Below are positions 1-6,258 of a DNA stretch of 12,701 nucleotides, one piece after another; positions within the stretch are counted from its first letter, which is position 1; every line of letters begins with the position of its first letter. The notes beneath the pieces were generated by a model that saw only the letters and a program-made list of their open reading frames with translations, made no database searches and was not told the DNA's origin. A program made the position numbers and the translations under genes. The stretch comes from Burkholderia sp. (GTDB lineage Bacteria > Pseudomonadota > Gammaproteobacteria > Burkholderiales > Burkholderiaceae), in contig JAQGMD010000378.1 of assembly GCA_028292565.1 (NCBI GenBank), forward strand, positions 1 through 12,701, written 5' to 3'.

Positions 1-127
1 TTTCTACAACCGCCAGCGACGTCATTCGCGCCTTGGCTACGTATCGCCAGCGTCATTCGCCGAGAATTTCAACAAAAAGGCGCTGGCTGCTTGAAACGGA
101 CGTGTCCACTATTGACAGTACACCTCA
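1..127 (+). mobile_element. Right end of an IS3-family insertion sequence (truncated by the window edge)
   Basis: The window opens inside the last codons of an IS3-type transposase. The stretch after its stop codon ends in CACCTCA at 127. Read from the outside, this gives a terminus beginning TGAGGTGTAC, a plausible IS3-family inverted repeat (these commonly begin with TG). The left end lies outside the window, so neither the second repeat nor a target duplication can be checked. The exact boundary at 127 is inferred. Confidence 0.65.
2..94 (+). CDS. IS3-family transposase OrfB, C-terminal 30 residues (partial)
   Basis: The open frame from the window edge reads FYNRQRRHSRLGYVSPASF and ends at TGA 92-94. 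The block YNxxRxHxxLGYxSPxxF is the well-known C-terminal signature of IS3-family OrfB, a DDE (rve-type) integrase, just after the catalytic glutamate. In the intact element this protein, usually made as an OrfAB frameshift fusion, cuts and joins the IS ends. Only the extreme C terminus is visible, so the state of the catalytic residues is unknown. The stop lies about 33 bp inside the presumed IS end, a normal IS3 layout. Confidence 0.85.
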   Translation, partial: FYNRQRRHSRLGYVSPASFAENFNKKALAA

Positions 128-476
128 GGCTAGCGAGTCCGGATTTTTGAAGCGGATTGCACAAGCGATCACCGAACATCTCGTTGCAAAAGCTCGCCAC
201 TGATTTTAAGGCGTATGGCGCGTCGTTACACCGATCGCCTTATCAGGCCCTGTTTCTGGTCCACTCCAATGTCGCGGCCTACAAGTGCGCCTCCACCGCG
301 CCTCCCCACTCCCTTCGCCCGATATTTTTGTTCTTAACGCGTAAGTAGCGTGGGCGCTCACGCGAAATGTTTTCGATTCCCACAAGAAAGTGGGAACAAA
401 AGTTTACGGCACTACCACCTATCCGCACAACAAGCAAGCGTCAATCTAGGCAGCATTAACTAGAGTCAGGACCCAC
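128..476. other. Gene-poor stretch between the IS3 end and the first accessory ORF
   Basis: I see no convincing coding sequence here. The one open frame (157-348, plus) starts at a rare codon, has no ribosome binding site and shows no family features. A perfect short hairpin lies at 377-396. The last 15 bases carry a CAGGA ribosome-binding-like sequence for the small ORF at 477. Confidence 0.5.
377..396. promoter_or_regulatory. Small perfect hairpin upstream of the accessory cassette
   Basis: TTCCCAC (377-383) and GTGGGAA (390-396) are exact inverted repeats around a six-base loop AAGAAA. There is no T-run after it, so a simple intrinsic terminator is unlikely. It could be an operator or a 5' leader hairpin for the genes that begin at 477. 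The role is not determined. Confidence 0.35.
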
Positions 477-635
477 ATGAGTACAGGCTACGCAGGCGGC
501 GCAAATTCAAGCGGCGCACTCGAGTATATGAATGCATCGGGCATCACACGTATTGGTGCAAGGGCTACTTTTTTGGCAAGACCAGTTTTACCGACTCACC
601 CATGCATGTCCCCACGCCGTAAGCAGCGGCTATGA
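477..635 (+). CDS. Small hypothetical protein (52 residues)
   Basis: ATG at 477 follows a reasonable ribosome binding site (CAGGA at 465-469, about seven bases upstream). The frame begins MSTGYAGGANSSGALEYM and closes at TGA 633-635, 21 bases before the next gene, which fits a leading operon member. The first half is Gly, Ala and Ser rich and the last ten residues are basic. There is no clear signal peptide or membrane helix, and I recognise no family. The abrupt change of composition after about residue 30 could mean that the 3' part is a truncated or frameshifted remnant of a longer gene. Confidence 0.35.
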   Translation: MSTGYAGGANSSGALEYMNASGITRIGARATFLARPVLPTHPCMSPRRKQRL

Positions 636-656
636 GAAAAAAGGAAAAACTCCATC

Positions 657-1265
657 ATGAAACAGAAAACAATTATCGGCGTCGTCACACTCCTGTTCGC
701 CGGCGCGACATTCGCGCAGGGGCCTGAGCTTCGTACAAGCTACGCGCTGACCCAGCCTGTAAAATTTGAGACAGGTCCGGTTACTGCCAAATCCAATTCC
801 AGATCGACGGCGAGGGCCTCATCGTCAAGCCGCGGTGGGGCCGCGCAGGGTGTGGGCAGCCAGGGTCAGTCGACGTCGATCGACAGCCATGCAACCTATC
901 AGGCCCAGGCGCGCAATCCCGTATCGAGCGCGCTCGCGCCGGCCATTACAAGCAGCAACGACACATGCATGGGTTCCACCTCTATCGGCGCGAGTGCAGT
1001 GTCTTTCGGATTCAGCGCCGGATCGACCTGGACGGACGAGAACTGCGTGATGCTCAAGAATTCCCGGGAACTATGGAATATGGGATTCAAGGGCGCCGCT
1101 CTGGCTCGACTGTGCATGGATCCGCAGAACAAAGAAGCGCTGGAATCCACGGGTATCACTTGCCCTGCCCGGCATCAAACTACGACCACAGGTTCAGGCA
1201 CTTCCGCCAACAATACGTCGACGAGCAGCACCACGCTCCTGCAAGCCGATCCCTATCGTTACTAG
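657..1265 (+). CDS. Exported conserved-type hypothetical protein with a cysteine-containing C-terminal domain
   Basis: ATG at 657 follows AAAGGAAAAA at a good distance. The first 20 residues (MKQKTIIGVVTLLFAGATFA, then Q) form a textbook signal peptide with an AxA-like cleavage site, so the product is exported to the periplasm or beyond. Residues about 45-75 are a low-complexity Ser, Gly and Gln linker. Residues about 95-170 form a compact region with four cysteines (DTC, ENC, RLC, TCP) suited to two disulfides, containing the segment ELWNMGFKGAALARLC. The tail is Thr and Ser rich. I recall similar secreted proteins on Burkholderiales plasmids and phage-like elements, but I cannot name a function. 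It heads a cassette with two further exported proteins (20-base gap to the next start). Confidence 0.8.
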   Translation: MKQKTIIGVVTLLFAGATFAQGPELRTSYALTQPVKFETGPVTAKSNSRSTARASSSSRGGAAQGVGSQGQSTSIDSHATYQAQARNPVSSALAPAITSSNDTCMGSTSIGASAVSFGFSAGSTWTDENCVMLKNSRELWNMGFKGAALARLCMDPQNKEALESTGITCPARHQTTTTGSGTSANNTSTSSTTLLQADPYRY

Positions 1266-1285
1266 TCGCCAGTCAAGGATATCCC

Positions 1286-1741
1286 GTGAAAACCATATTC
1301 AGCGCTATGTTGCTTGCCGGCGCATGCCAGGTCGGCTTTGCAGCGGAACCCAACGCCCTGTCAGGTGTGGGGCAAATGATTACTCCGGCCGCACTCGAGG
1401 CGGAGCGCATTCTTTTTAGCCCGGGTACGCCGGGCAATGCCACCACGGCGGGGACAGAAACCGCCCGTATCGCTGTTGTTGACGGCTTGTATCACGTGCC
1501 TAACCATTTGCCCGGGTTTCCGACGGCCGCAACCCTCTGGCCGAGGGAACTGCCGGTGGAATGCGACCGCGATCCTGCCGCCGGCGCGGCAACCTGCATT
1601 GGTTATCAGGGGCATGCCGCGTTGGGGCGGGGGGAATATATCTTTATGCGCCCGTACGTAAGGGTGGTGGCGCGGCCGGCACGCCCTGAACCCTTGGCGC
1701 CCCCGCCGCAGCCTGTTGCCACCAAAAAGCCGCTGGGTTGA
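1286..1741 (+). CDS. Exported hypothetical protein, proline-rich C terminus (151 residues)
   Basis: I chose GTG at 1286 because it follows AAGGA (1275-1279) by six bases and gives a signal peptide, VKTIFSAMLLAGACQVGFAA, with likely cleavage before EPN. A longer upstream reading of the same frame overlaps the previous gene and has no such features. The mature protein has two cysteines (ECDRD and ATCIGY) that could pair, an aromatic stretch GEYIFMRPYVRV, and a C-terminal Pro, Ala and Lys tail. No family is recognised. It stops one base before the ATG of the next gene, so the two are almost certainly co-translated. A structural or anchoring role in the envelope with its neighbours is inference only. 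Confidence 0.72.
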   Translation: MKTIFSAMLLAGACQVGFAAEPNALSGVGQMITPAALEAERILFSPGTPGNATTAGTETARIAVVDGLYHVPNHLPGFPTAATLWPRELPVECDRDPAAGAATCIGYQGHAALGRGEYIFMRPYVRVVARPARPEPLAPPPQPVATKKPLG

Positions 1742-1742
1742 C

Positions 1743-2087
1743 ATGATCATCGTAAGTCTGACTGCCGCGTCGATCTGTTTCGCGGGATCGTGTTACCCGG
1801 CGCTCGTCGGAGACAACACGCCGGCCGGGACATTTATCCTTTCGCAACAGGTGGTGAAGGATCCCGGATATGGAGGGGATGTACTGGTGTACCGGGAAAA
1901 CGACAGGTATCTCTGGGCGATTCATCGAGTGTACACCGTCAATGCCGAGGAGAATCGAGAGGAACGTCTCCGGTCCCGACGCGCTGAGCAGCGGCGCGCC
2001 GTCACCAAAGGGTGCATCAACGTCATGCCTGAGGTATACGAACGGCTGGTCGATTGCTGCAGCAGGGACGTGCTCGTCATCAATTGA
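1743..2087 (+). CDS. L,D-transpeptidase (YkuD-like) family protein, exported
   Basis: This 114-residue protein begins with a short hydrophobic export signal (MIIVSLTAASICFAG). It then has a compact YkuD-type arrangement: TPAGTF near residue 27, GYGGDVLVY near 43, the histidine of AIHRVYT near 60, and the nucleophile region VTKGCINV near 90. In this family a periplasmic Cys, acylated by peptidoglycan tetrapeptides, forms 3-3 cross-links or attaches proteins; the canonical motif is [ST]HGCxN or [ST]HGCxR. Here the His before Gly-Cys is Lys, so activity may be altered. ATG at 1743 lies one base after the preceding stop, implying translational coupling; a TTG at 1716 is a less likely start. In such a cassette it may remodel the wall for a surface structure or a transfer or lysis function, which is inference. 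Confidence 0.7.
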   Translation: MIIVSLTAASICFAGSCYPALVGDNTPAGTFILSQQVVKDPGYGGDVLVYRENDRYLWAIHRVYTVNAEENREERLRSRRAEQRRAVTKGCINVMPEVYERLVDCCSRDVLVIN

Positions 2088-2186
2088 ACACCGACGCCTG
2101 CTACGACGGGTTGCATTCGGGTGTGACCGGCATGTAATGACCGCTGCCTGGATTTCTTCGTTCTTCTGCCTTCAGCATCGAGCCGC

Positions 2187-2999
2187 GGCTGTGGTGCAAA
2201 TTTCCGGTGCGGAGACAAAGCTGCAGGTGGCCGCTGTTTCAAACATGCAGCGAGCATCGCATTTCAGGCTGCGGGCGCAGTCTGCGATTGAAGGTGCAAT
2301 TGGCCGAGCAAAAACTGGCCTTTGGGAATCCGATCCGTCATCTCGGTGCCGGCGATAGTCGTTGCCGCACACTTGCATCGTTTGAATCCAGGCATGGGAG
2401 CGATCCGCAGCTTTATGTTCCGGTGGTCCTGTTCGATCGTGTTGTTCAAGCACTTCGATGATCGCAACGTCGTTTCTTTTGGCACCTCGCCCTCCTCCTG
2501 CATTTCGGGTAGTGCATGGTGCGAGGCGACATAACCGTCGAGCAAGATACTGGACGGCGCCATGGCTTGCGACTTGACAGCCTTACGCACAAACGCCTTG
2601 GCCGCAGCAACGTTGCGACGTGCGCTGAGTCGGAAATAGACCGTCTTGCTCTTCCGGTCCACGGTCCGGTACAGATATATCCACTGACCACGGATCTTCA
2701 CATACGTCTCGTCCACACGCCAAGCCGAACCGGCAGAAGTGGGCATACCGATTCCAGCGCTTCTCGAACTCGGGCACGAAGCGCTGTACCCAACGCAGAA
2801 TCGTGGCGTGCGATATCGCCAAGCCGCGCTCGGCCATTATCTCTACGAGATCACGAGATGAAAGTTTTAGCGCAGGTACCAGCGCACACACAGAATGATG
2901 GTCTCCTGCTCAATTTGACCAGCTCTTCGGATGGTTTTGCGCTTCCCATACCGCTCAAATCGAACGATTCTAACCGACGGCGCTATTTGCACCAGAGCC
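2187..2999. mobile_element. IS6-family insertion sequence, degenerate, 813 bp
   Basis: Both ends carry matching terminal inverted repeats. The left end reads GGCTGTGGTGCAAAT from 2187, and the right end, read inward on the minus strand from 2999, is GGCTCTGGTGCAAAT. This is very close to the GGCNCTGTTGCAAA ends typical of IS6/IS26-type elements, and the length of about 0.8 kb also fits. The bases flanking the two ends (CGAGCCGC and CAATTCAG) do not match, so no 8-bp target duplication is present. The transposase inside is broken, so the copy should not move by itself. Confidence 0.85.
2264..2974 (-). pseudogene. IS6-family transposase, two frameshifts
   Basis: Three minus-strand frames together make a near-complete IS6 DDE transposase. 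The N-terminal part (about 2870-2974) reads ERYGKRKTIRRAGQIEQE and on to RWYLR. A shift near 2866-2870 moves to LSSRDLVEIMAERGL and the HTH-like SHATILRWVQ up to FEKRWNRYA. A second shift near 2741-2748 moves to the catalytic part: WRVDETYVKIRG (first Asp), LLDGY (second Asp) and NNTIEQDHRN (Glu). The DDE residues are still present, so the decay is by small indels and not by loss of the active site. The frame ends at 2264. No clean start codon is seen near the inverted repeat. Confidence 0.85.
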
Positions 3000-3097
3000 C
3001 AATTCAGGAACTGTTCGCATCCGATCGCCACTCACGGCGGACGCGGTGGATTTCACCCCATAACTGACCAGAACTGAAATTCAACAAAAGGAAAATC

Positions 3098-4507
3098 ATG
3101 AGGCCCGGACCTTTACTTTCCCATCTGCTCACGCTCGGTGCTGCCGCAGGCACATTCGCGGGGAAAACCACAGCGGGAGAACCCGCAAAGCCATCCACTG
3201 CCGGAAGCGCGGACACAGGATTGCCTGCGGCGAACAAGGTAAATGATGGACGGGGAGCTTTTTTTCGATCGCTCGTCGATACTGGCCCCGCGGACCTTTC
3301 CCGGCTTCCCTTCAAGTACAATAGCCGACCCGGCGGACGGGCAGCCAAAAGATTTAACCGTCAGTTTCAGAATGACGTATTAGCCGCGCCGGGAAGCGTG
3401 CATGCAAGCAGAAGCGATCTCGGACTGAGACCAGACAACTTCGTCATGACCGATCTGGGCGGGGAAGGAGAAAAGACCACCGGCAACGGGTTCAAGTTTG
3501 GAAGTTCGCATGCTATCAACATCAATGCAAACACGGAAATTTCCTCAACGCCGATCGATGTTTCCTTCGAGCTGGGTGGTCCTTCCGTGCATGTCGTTCA
3601 TGGCTATATTCCAAACTTGATTCGCCCTTCCGAAGAGTGGCTTGCGCCGGATGCGGATGTCGAGAAACCGCTTCCTTTATCAGATGATTTCTCCAACCTC
3701 ACGATCATGGAGAATGCGCCGCTCAACGCGAAGAACGTCGAAGAGATCGCGCGCATCACCGATAAAAACGGATGGATCTTTCTTGCATTGTCGGACTACT
3801 TTGAAGAGAACGTCCAAAAACTGGCGGATACGCACAATGGCGGCAACCTCGTGACATTCCCGGGCGAATATGGATTCAGCCGCTACGTGATTCCACCCGC
3901 CATACGTGCAGGCGATCCTTCGCTTGGTCCGATATTCCAGGACGTCAACGGCCACAACGTTTTTGCCATCGTTCGCAACCTGCAGTCCACGGACGGGACC
4001 GTAGCGACCGAGGCCAAGCGACAGGTTGCTGCCGGACTTGACGTTCTCAGGCAGGCCCTGCAAGCAGCCCCACAAGCCGCCTTGGGTGAGCTCACTCGAA
4101 GGTTCAAACTGGTTTCCCGCTTCGTCGAGAACCAGCAATCCGACGGATCTTCAACTTCCGGCGAGGGCGGTTCGCTGTTCAATCCCACCTCTGCCGAAAT
4201 GCTCTCCATCCTGACTACCGCAGCGCTTGCTGTTTTCATCGGCCAGCGTGCTCTGGCCCGGAAGCGTTCCACTCCCCCTGACGCGCCCCCGCTGGACCTG
4301 ATCAAGTTGCTTGAACTGCAGAAAGATATGCTGGAACCCGGCATCCATTCGACGCCCAATGATGCCGGTTCCATACCCAGCATTTCAGGGGTCCTCGAAA
4401 GAAACCGGTTGCTCCAACTTGAAAAAGCGGTTCTGGACCTGGGCATCCGTTCGAACAGCGACCGCGCCCGCCCCATGGCCAACATTTGGGAAGCTTTCGG
4501 AAGCTGA
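3098..4507 (+). CDS. Methyltransferase-like domain protein with C-terminal transmembrane helix and duplicated tail
   Basis: ATG at 3098 follows AAAAGGA (3086-3092). Residues 1-25 are mildly hydrophobic and could be an export or secretion signal; 26-110 are polar and Gly, Ala and Pro rich. Residues about 116-265 resemble a class I SAM-dependent methyltransferase core: TDLGGEGE and HAININ (a motif I-like loop), VVHGYIPNL, then TIMENAPLNAKNVEEIARI followed by NGWIFLALS (a motif IV to motif V-like strand). A single transmembrane segment lies at about 366-385 (LSILTTAALAVFIG), followed by RALARKR. Residues 404-429 and 438-463 are an imperfect direct repeat (LLELQKDMLEPGI versus LLQLEKAVLDLGI). It stands alone, about 100 bp from the IS6 remnant. 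An effector or toxin-like role is possible but unproven. Confidence 0.7.
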   Translation: MRPGPLLSHLLTLGAAAGTFAGKTTAGEPAKPSTAGSADTGLPAANKVNDGRGAFFRSLVDTGPADLSRLPFKYNSRPGGRAAKRFNRQFQNDVLAAPGSVHASRSDLGLRPDNFVMTDLGGEGEKTTGNGFKFGSSHAININANTEISSTPIDVSFELGGPSVHVVHGYIPNLIRPSEEWLAPDADVEKPLPLSDDFSNLTIMENAPLNAKNVEEIARITDKNGWIFLALSDYFEENVQKLADTHNGGNLVTFPGEYGFSRYVIPPAIRAGDPSLGPIFQDVNGHNVFAIVRNLQSTDGTVATEAKRQVAAGLDVLRQALQAAPQAALGELTRRFKLVSRFVENQQSDGSSTSGEGGSLFNPTSAEMLSILTTAALAVFIGQRALARKRSTPPDAPPLDLIKLLELQKDMLEPGIHSTPNDAGSIPSISGVLERNRLLQLEKAVLDLGIRSNSDRARPMANIWEAFGS

Positions 4508-4639
4508 TCGGGATGCCGAAACCGGGCCGGGCATGCCGAACAGGGTGACGCAAGCGATACGAAGGTCGCGTCGCGCTTCCTGTTTGCACGTAAGCGTCCT
4601 CTCAGCCTTTCGCTCCTCACTCTGGATGGAATTATCCTG
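4508..4639. other. Intergenic stretch between the methyltransferase-like gene and the integrase remnant
   Basis: These 132 bases separate two convergent frames. I see no gene and no clear T-tailed terminator. Confidence 0.35.
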
Positions 4640-4841
4640 TCAACGCATAAACCAGAAGCACAGCAAGGGCGCGCGACTACCAATTGAGCCGGTGTTTTCC
4701 TCGGTATCGCGATGTCGCTGCTCATCCGGCGCCTGCAGGTAACTGCTGGTCGTACTGATCGATTTATGGCCCAGGTTGTCGCGCACATGCCGCAGGTCCA
4801 TGGCGCTCTCAGTCATAGGGGAGCCGGCGGTGTTGGCGCAC
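4640..4841 (-). pseudogene. Tyrosine recombinase (phage-type integrase), 3' remnant
   Basis: The minus strand encodes the C-terminal catalytic end of a tyrosine recombinase: MDLRHVRDNLGHKSISTT followed by SSYLQA. It holds the LGH box and the nucleophilic Tyr of the family, and the frame ends at 4640. Upstream of it the sequence resembles an RHTAGSHMTES-type segment but is out of frame near 4832-4836 because of an apparent extra base; beyond about 4841 no integrase frame can be followed. The Arg-His box and everything N-terminal are therefore lost. It is a relic of an integrating element or plasmid resolvase. Confidence 0.75.
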
Positions 4842-4933
4842 TACGAAAATAGTCGGGGAAGCTGACCAACCCTTACGCTACGATCCACAGATCCGGAAGC
4901 GATATCGTGAAATCGACGCACAGGGCGCCAAAT

Positions 4934-5465
4934 TCAGACTTCCTCGGGCTGCTCGATCATCTCGTCGGTTGCTGCATACTTAAGTTGGTGACGCAACCAG
5001 TCTTGTGCGGCGGCCGGAGTATCTTTCAAGCGCTGCTCAATCGCCACCCTTTCCCGGTACTCGGCAGCGTTCGCCGTGATGGTCCAGACTGAGTCCACAC
5101 CCGTGCCCTCGACCTGTTTTCGCACGGTCGCAGCGATTGTGCAGTTCAGATTCCAGGCGCGGGGCATCATCACTCCAGATCGTGGCATGATGAACGTCGA
5201 ACTCGCACGGCACCGACGCGTCACCAAGTTCTTTGATGCGGTCTAGCGGTTCGAGCCCGCGTGTCATTCCGGACTTCACGCTTGTTCTTTGCATCCAAGT
5301 TACTGTTTTTTCATATTTCTCGGCTTTGCTTTGAGCCTGTAGTACGGATAGGCGACGTTTCCGGCATTGCGGCGTCGCGAATGGTTTGAGCTTCTTGTGT
5401 CGCGATGTCATGGAGAGCTTTGACAGATCGCCACAACTGGTTCTGCCGTGGCAGCCGCGTCGCAT
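4934..5465 (-). pseudogene. T5orf172/MUG113 domain protein (DUF4041 type), internally deleted and frameshifted
   Basis: One minus frame reads VKSGMTRGLEPLDRIKEL, then GDASVPCEFDVHHATIWS and DAPRLESELH, the core of a T5orf172/MUG113 domain (a GIY-YIG-like fold). Near 5127 the match moves to another frame that gives the usual C-terminal part VRKQVEGTGV, WTITANAAEYRERVAIEQ and ends in EQPEEV at 4934. About 20 residues expected between these blocks (the NLVN...EFF region) are missing. Upstream, AQSKAEKYEKTV (about 5310-5350) resembles the coiled-coil part that normally lies a long way before the domain, so a further large deletion is likely. Intact relatives are found on plasmids and prophages, but their role is unclear. 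The 5' limit is uncertain. Confidence 0.6.
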
Positions 5466-5657
5466 ACATCCTTATGTTAATCAACGCGGAAAGAGAGAAA
5501 CCGTCACGCACTGCTCCCTTCTTATTCGGTAGGGGAACTGTCACCATGTCCTGGTCGGCTCTCATGTTCGGCTGGGGCGGCAACGCGAGGTATGGATGTT
5601 TTAAATCCAGAGAAGGAAATGCCATATTGGTCAATCAGAGCGCCAGCAACAGGACAG

Positions 5658-5875
5658 GCGACGCATCCAATTTCTTTTTTCCAAAGTGACGTTCATCAAT
5701 CTGGAATCGCTTCACGCATGCACCGAAGGCACTGATTTTTGTTCGGCCCGATGTTTTTTCATCACATTGCAGACCCATTTATCCTCAATTCGTGCAAGTG
5801 CAAGTGCAAGTGCATGAAGACGTTACGCCGCTCCGGGCCAAAAAAGACATTGGCGTCAACAACGGCAAGCGGCAC
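5658..5875 (-). pseudogene. PIN-domain (VapC-like ribonuclease) gene remnant
   Basis: Reading from 5875 leftwards on the minus strand, the frame gives LAVVDANVFFGPERRNVF, which matches the start of a PIN domain with its first metal-binding Asp (DANV). It then continues MHLHLHLHELRI to a stop at 5762. Past that stop, other frames restore typical PIN pieces in the right order: NVMKKHRAEQ, then CMREAIPD, then QIDERHFGK, down to about 5658. At least three frame changes are needed, so the gene is dead. PIN proteins are usually toxins of VapBC-type pairs or related RNases, and this location beside parAB would fit a lost addiction module. The assignment comes from motif order alone. Confidence 0.5.
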
Positions 5876-6205
5876 GGGACTGACCGATGTCGCCGATTCC
5901 CGAACACTCCTGGTCGCATCACGCATCATGATTTTGGCGGGTCCGGAATGTCCATCCAGCTCATCATCGTCGAGGCCAAGTTCGTTACTGGCGTTGACGA
6001 TAGATTTCATCGCTCGCGCCTGGCGCGCGTTCATCTGCCCCTTTGTACCGCGGTATTGCATCCTTCGGTAAATGGCGGTGGCCCATTCCTTTTCGACGTC
6101 AAGGTCCCGCGAGCAGCGTGCGTATTTCAAACAGGAGTAGGAAAACCGGTAAAAATTGGTATACGGTTTCAAACGGTTAACGTTATTATCCACGCAATTC
6201 AGCAT
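5762..6205 (-). CDS. Hypothetical ORF (147 residues) running into the PIN remnant
   Basis: This minus-strand frame has codon use like its neighbours and opens at ATG 6205. Its first codons overlap the parA regulatory inverted repeat, and no good ribosome binding site is seen, so an internal Met (for example near 6040) may be the real start. The N-terminal 100 residues, with segments such as EKEWATAIYRRMQYRG and NARQARAMKSIV, are not recognised. They may be an upstream antitoxin-like or regulatory gene fused by decay to the PIN segment that fills the last 35 residues. The repeat MHLHLHLHE is encoded by the CACTTG microsatellite. It may be a pseudogene rather than a functional gene. Confidence 0.35.
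   Translation of the reverse strand: MLNCVDNNVNRLKPYTNFYRFSYSCLKYARCSRDLDVEKEWATAIYRRMQYRGTKGQMNARQARAMKSIVNASNELGLDDDELDGHSGPAKIMMRDATRSVRESATSVSPVPLAVVDANVFFGPERRNVFMHLHLHLHELRINGSAM
5792..5814. repeat. Hexanucleotide microsatellite (GTGCAA), nearly four copies
   Basis: GTGCAA is repeated at 5792, 5798 and 5804, and a fourth copy GTGCA follows at 5810. On the minus strand it is CACTTG and encodes alternating His-Leu inside the PIN remnant. The unit length is a multiple of three, so expansion would lengthen the protein without shifting its frame. Confidence 0.85.
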
Positions 6206-6258
6206 TTTTGATTTTTTTTCTAAAATGCTGATGCGTTTGAAATTGACTAGGAATCGCT
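6160..6258 (+). promoter_or_regulatory. parA promoter/operator region with two nested inverted repeats
   Basis: An inner perfect repeat pairs CAGCATTTT (6200-6208) with AAAATGCTG (6222-6230) around a T-rich 13-base spacer. An outer pair, TTTCAAACG (6167-6175) and CGTTTGAAA (6234-6242), brackets it. A further TTTCAAAC lies at 6125-6132. TATTAT at about 6182-6187 could be a -10 element. Type Ia ParA proteins with an N-terminal HTH usually repress their own operon at such repeats, so autoregulation is a reasonable inference. TTATCCACG at 6185-6193 is one mismatch from a DnaA box. Confidence 0.6.

Noticed and set aside
157..348. 63-residue plus-strand open frame after the IS3 end
   Set aside because: Rare start codon, no ribosome binding site, no recognisable features and a composition unlike the supported genes.
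3883..4788. 301-residue minus-strand open frame
   Set aside because: It is antisense to the methyltransferase-like gene, rich in Arg, Ser and Cys as expected for a shadow frame in G+C-rich DNA, and has no family motif.
5311..5634. 107-residue minus-strand open frame
   Set aside because: Its end overlaps the T5orf172 remnant in another frame and its start overlaps the end of the PIN remnant. It may hold a fragment of the coiled-coil part (ATQEAQTIRDAA), but it is not a supportable gene.
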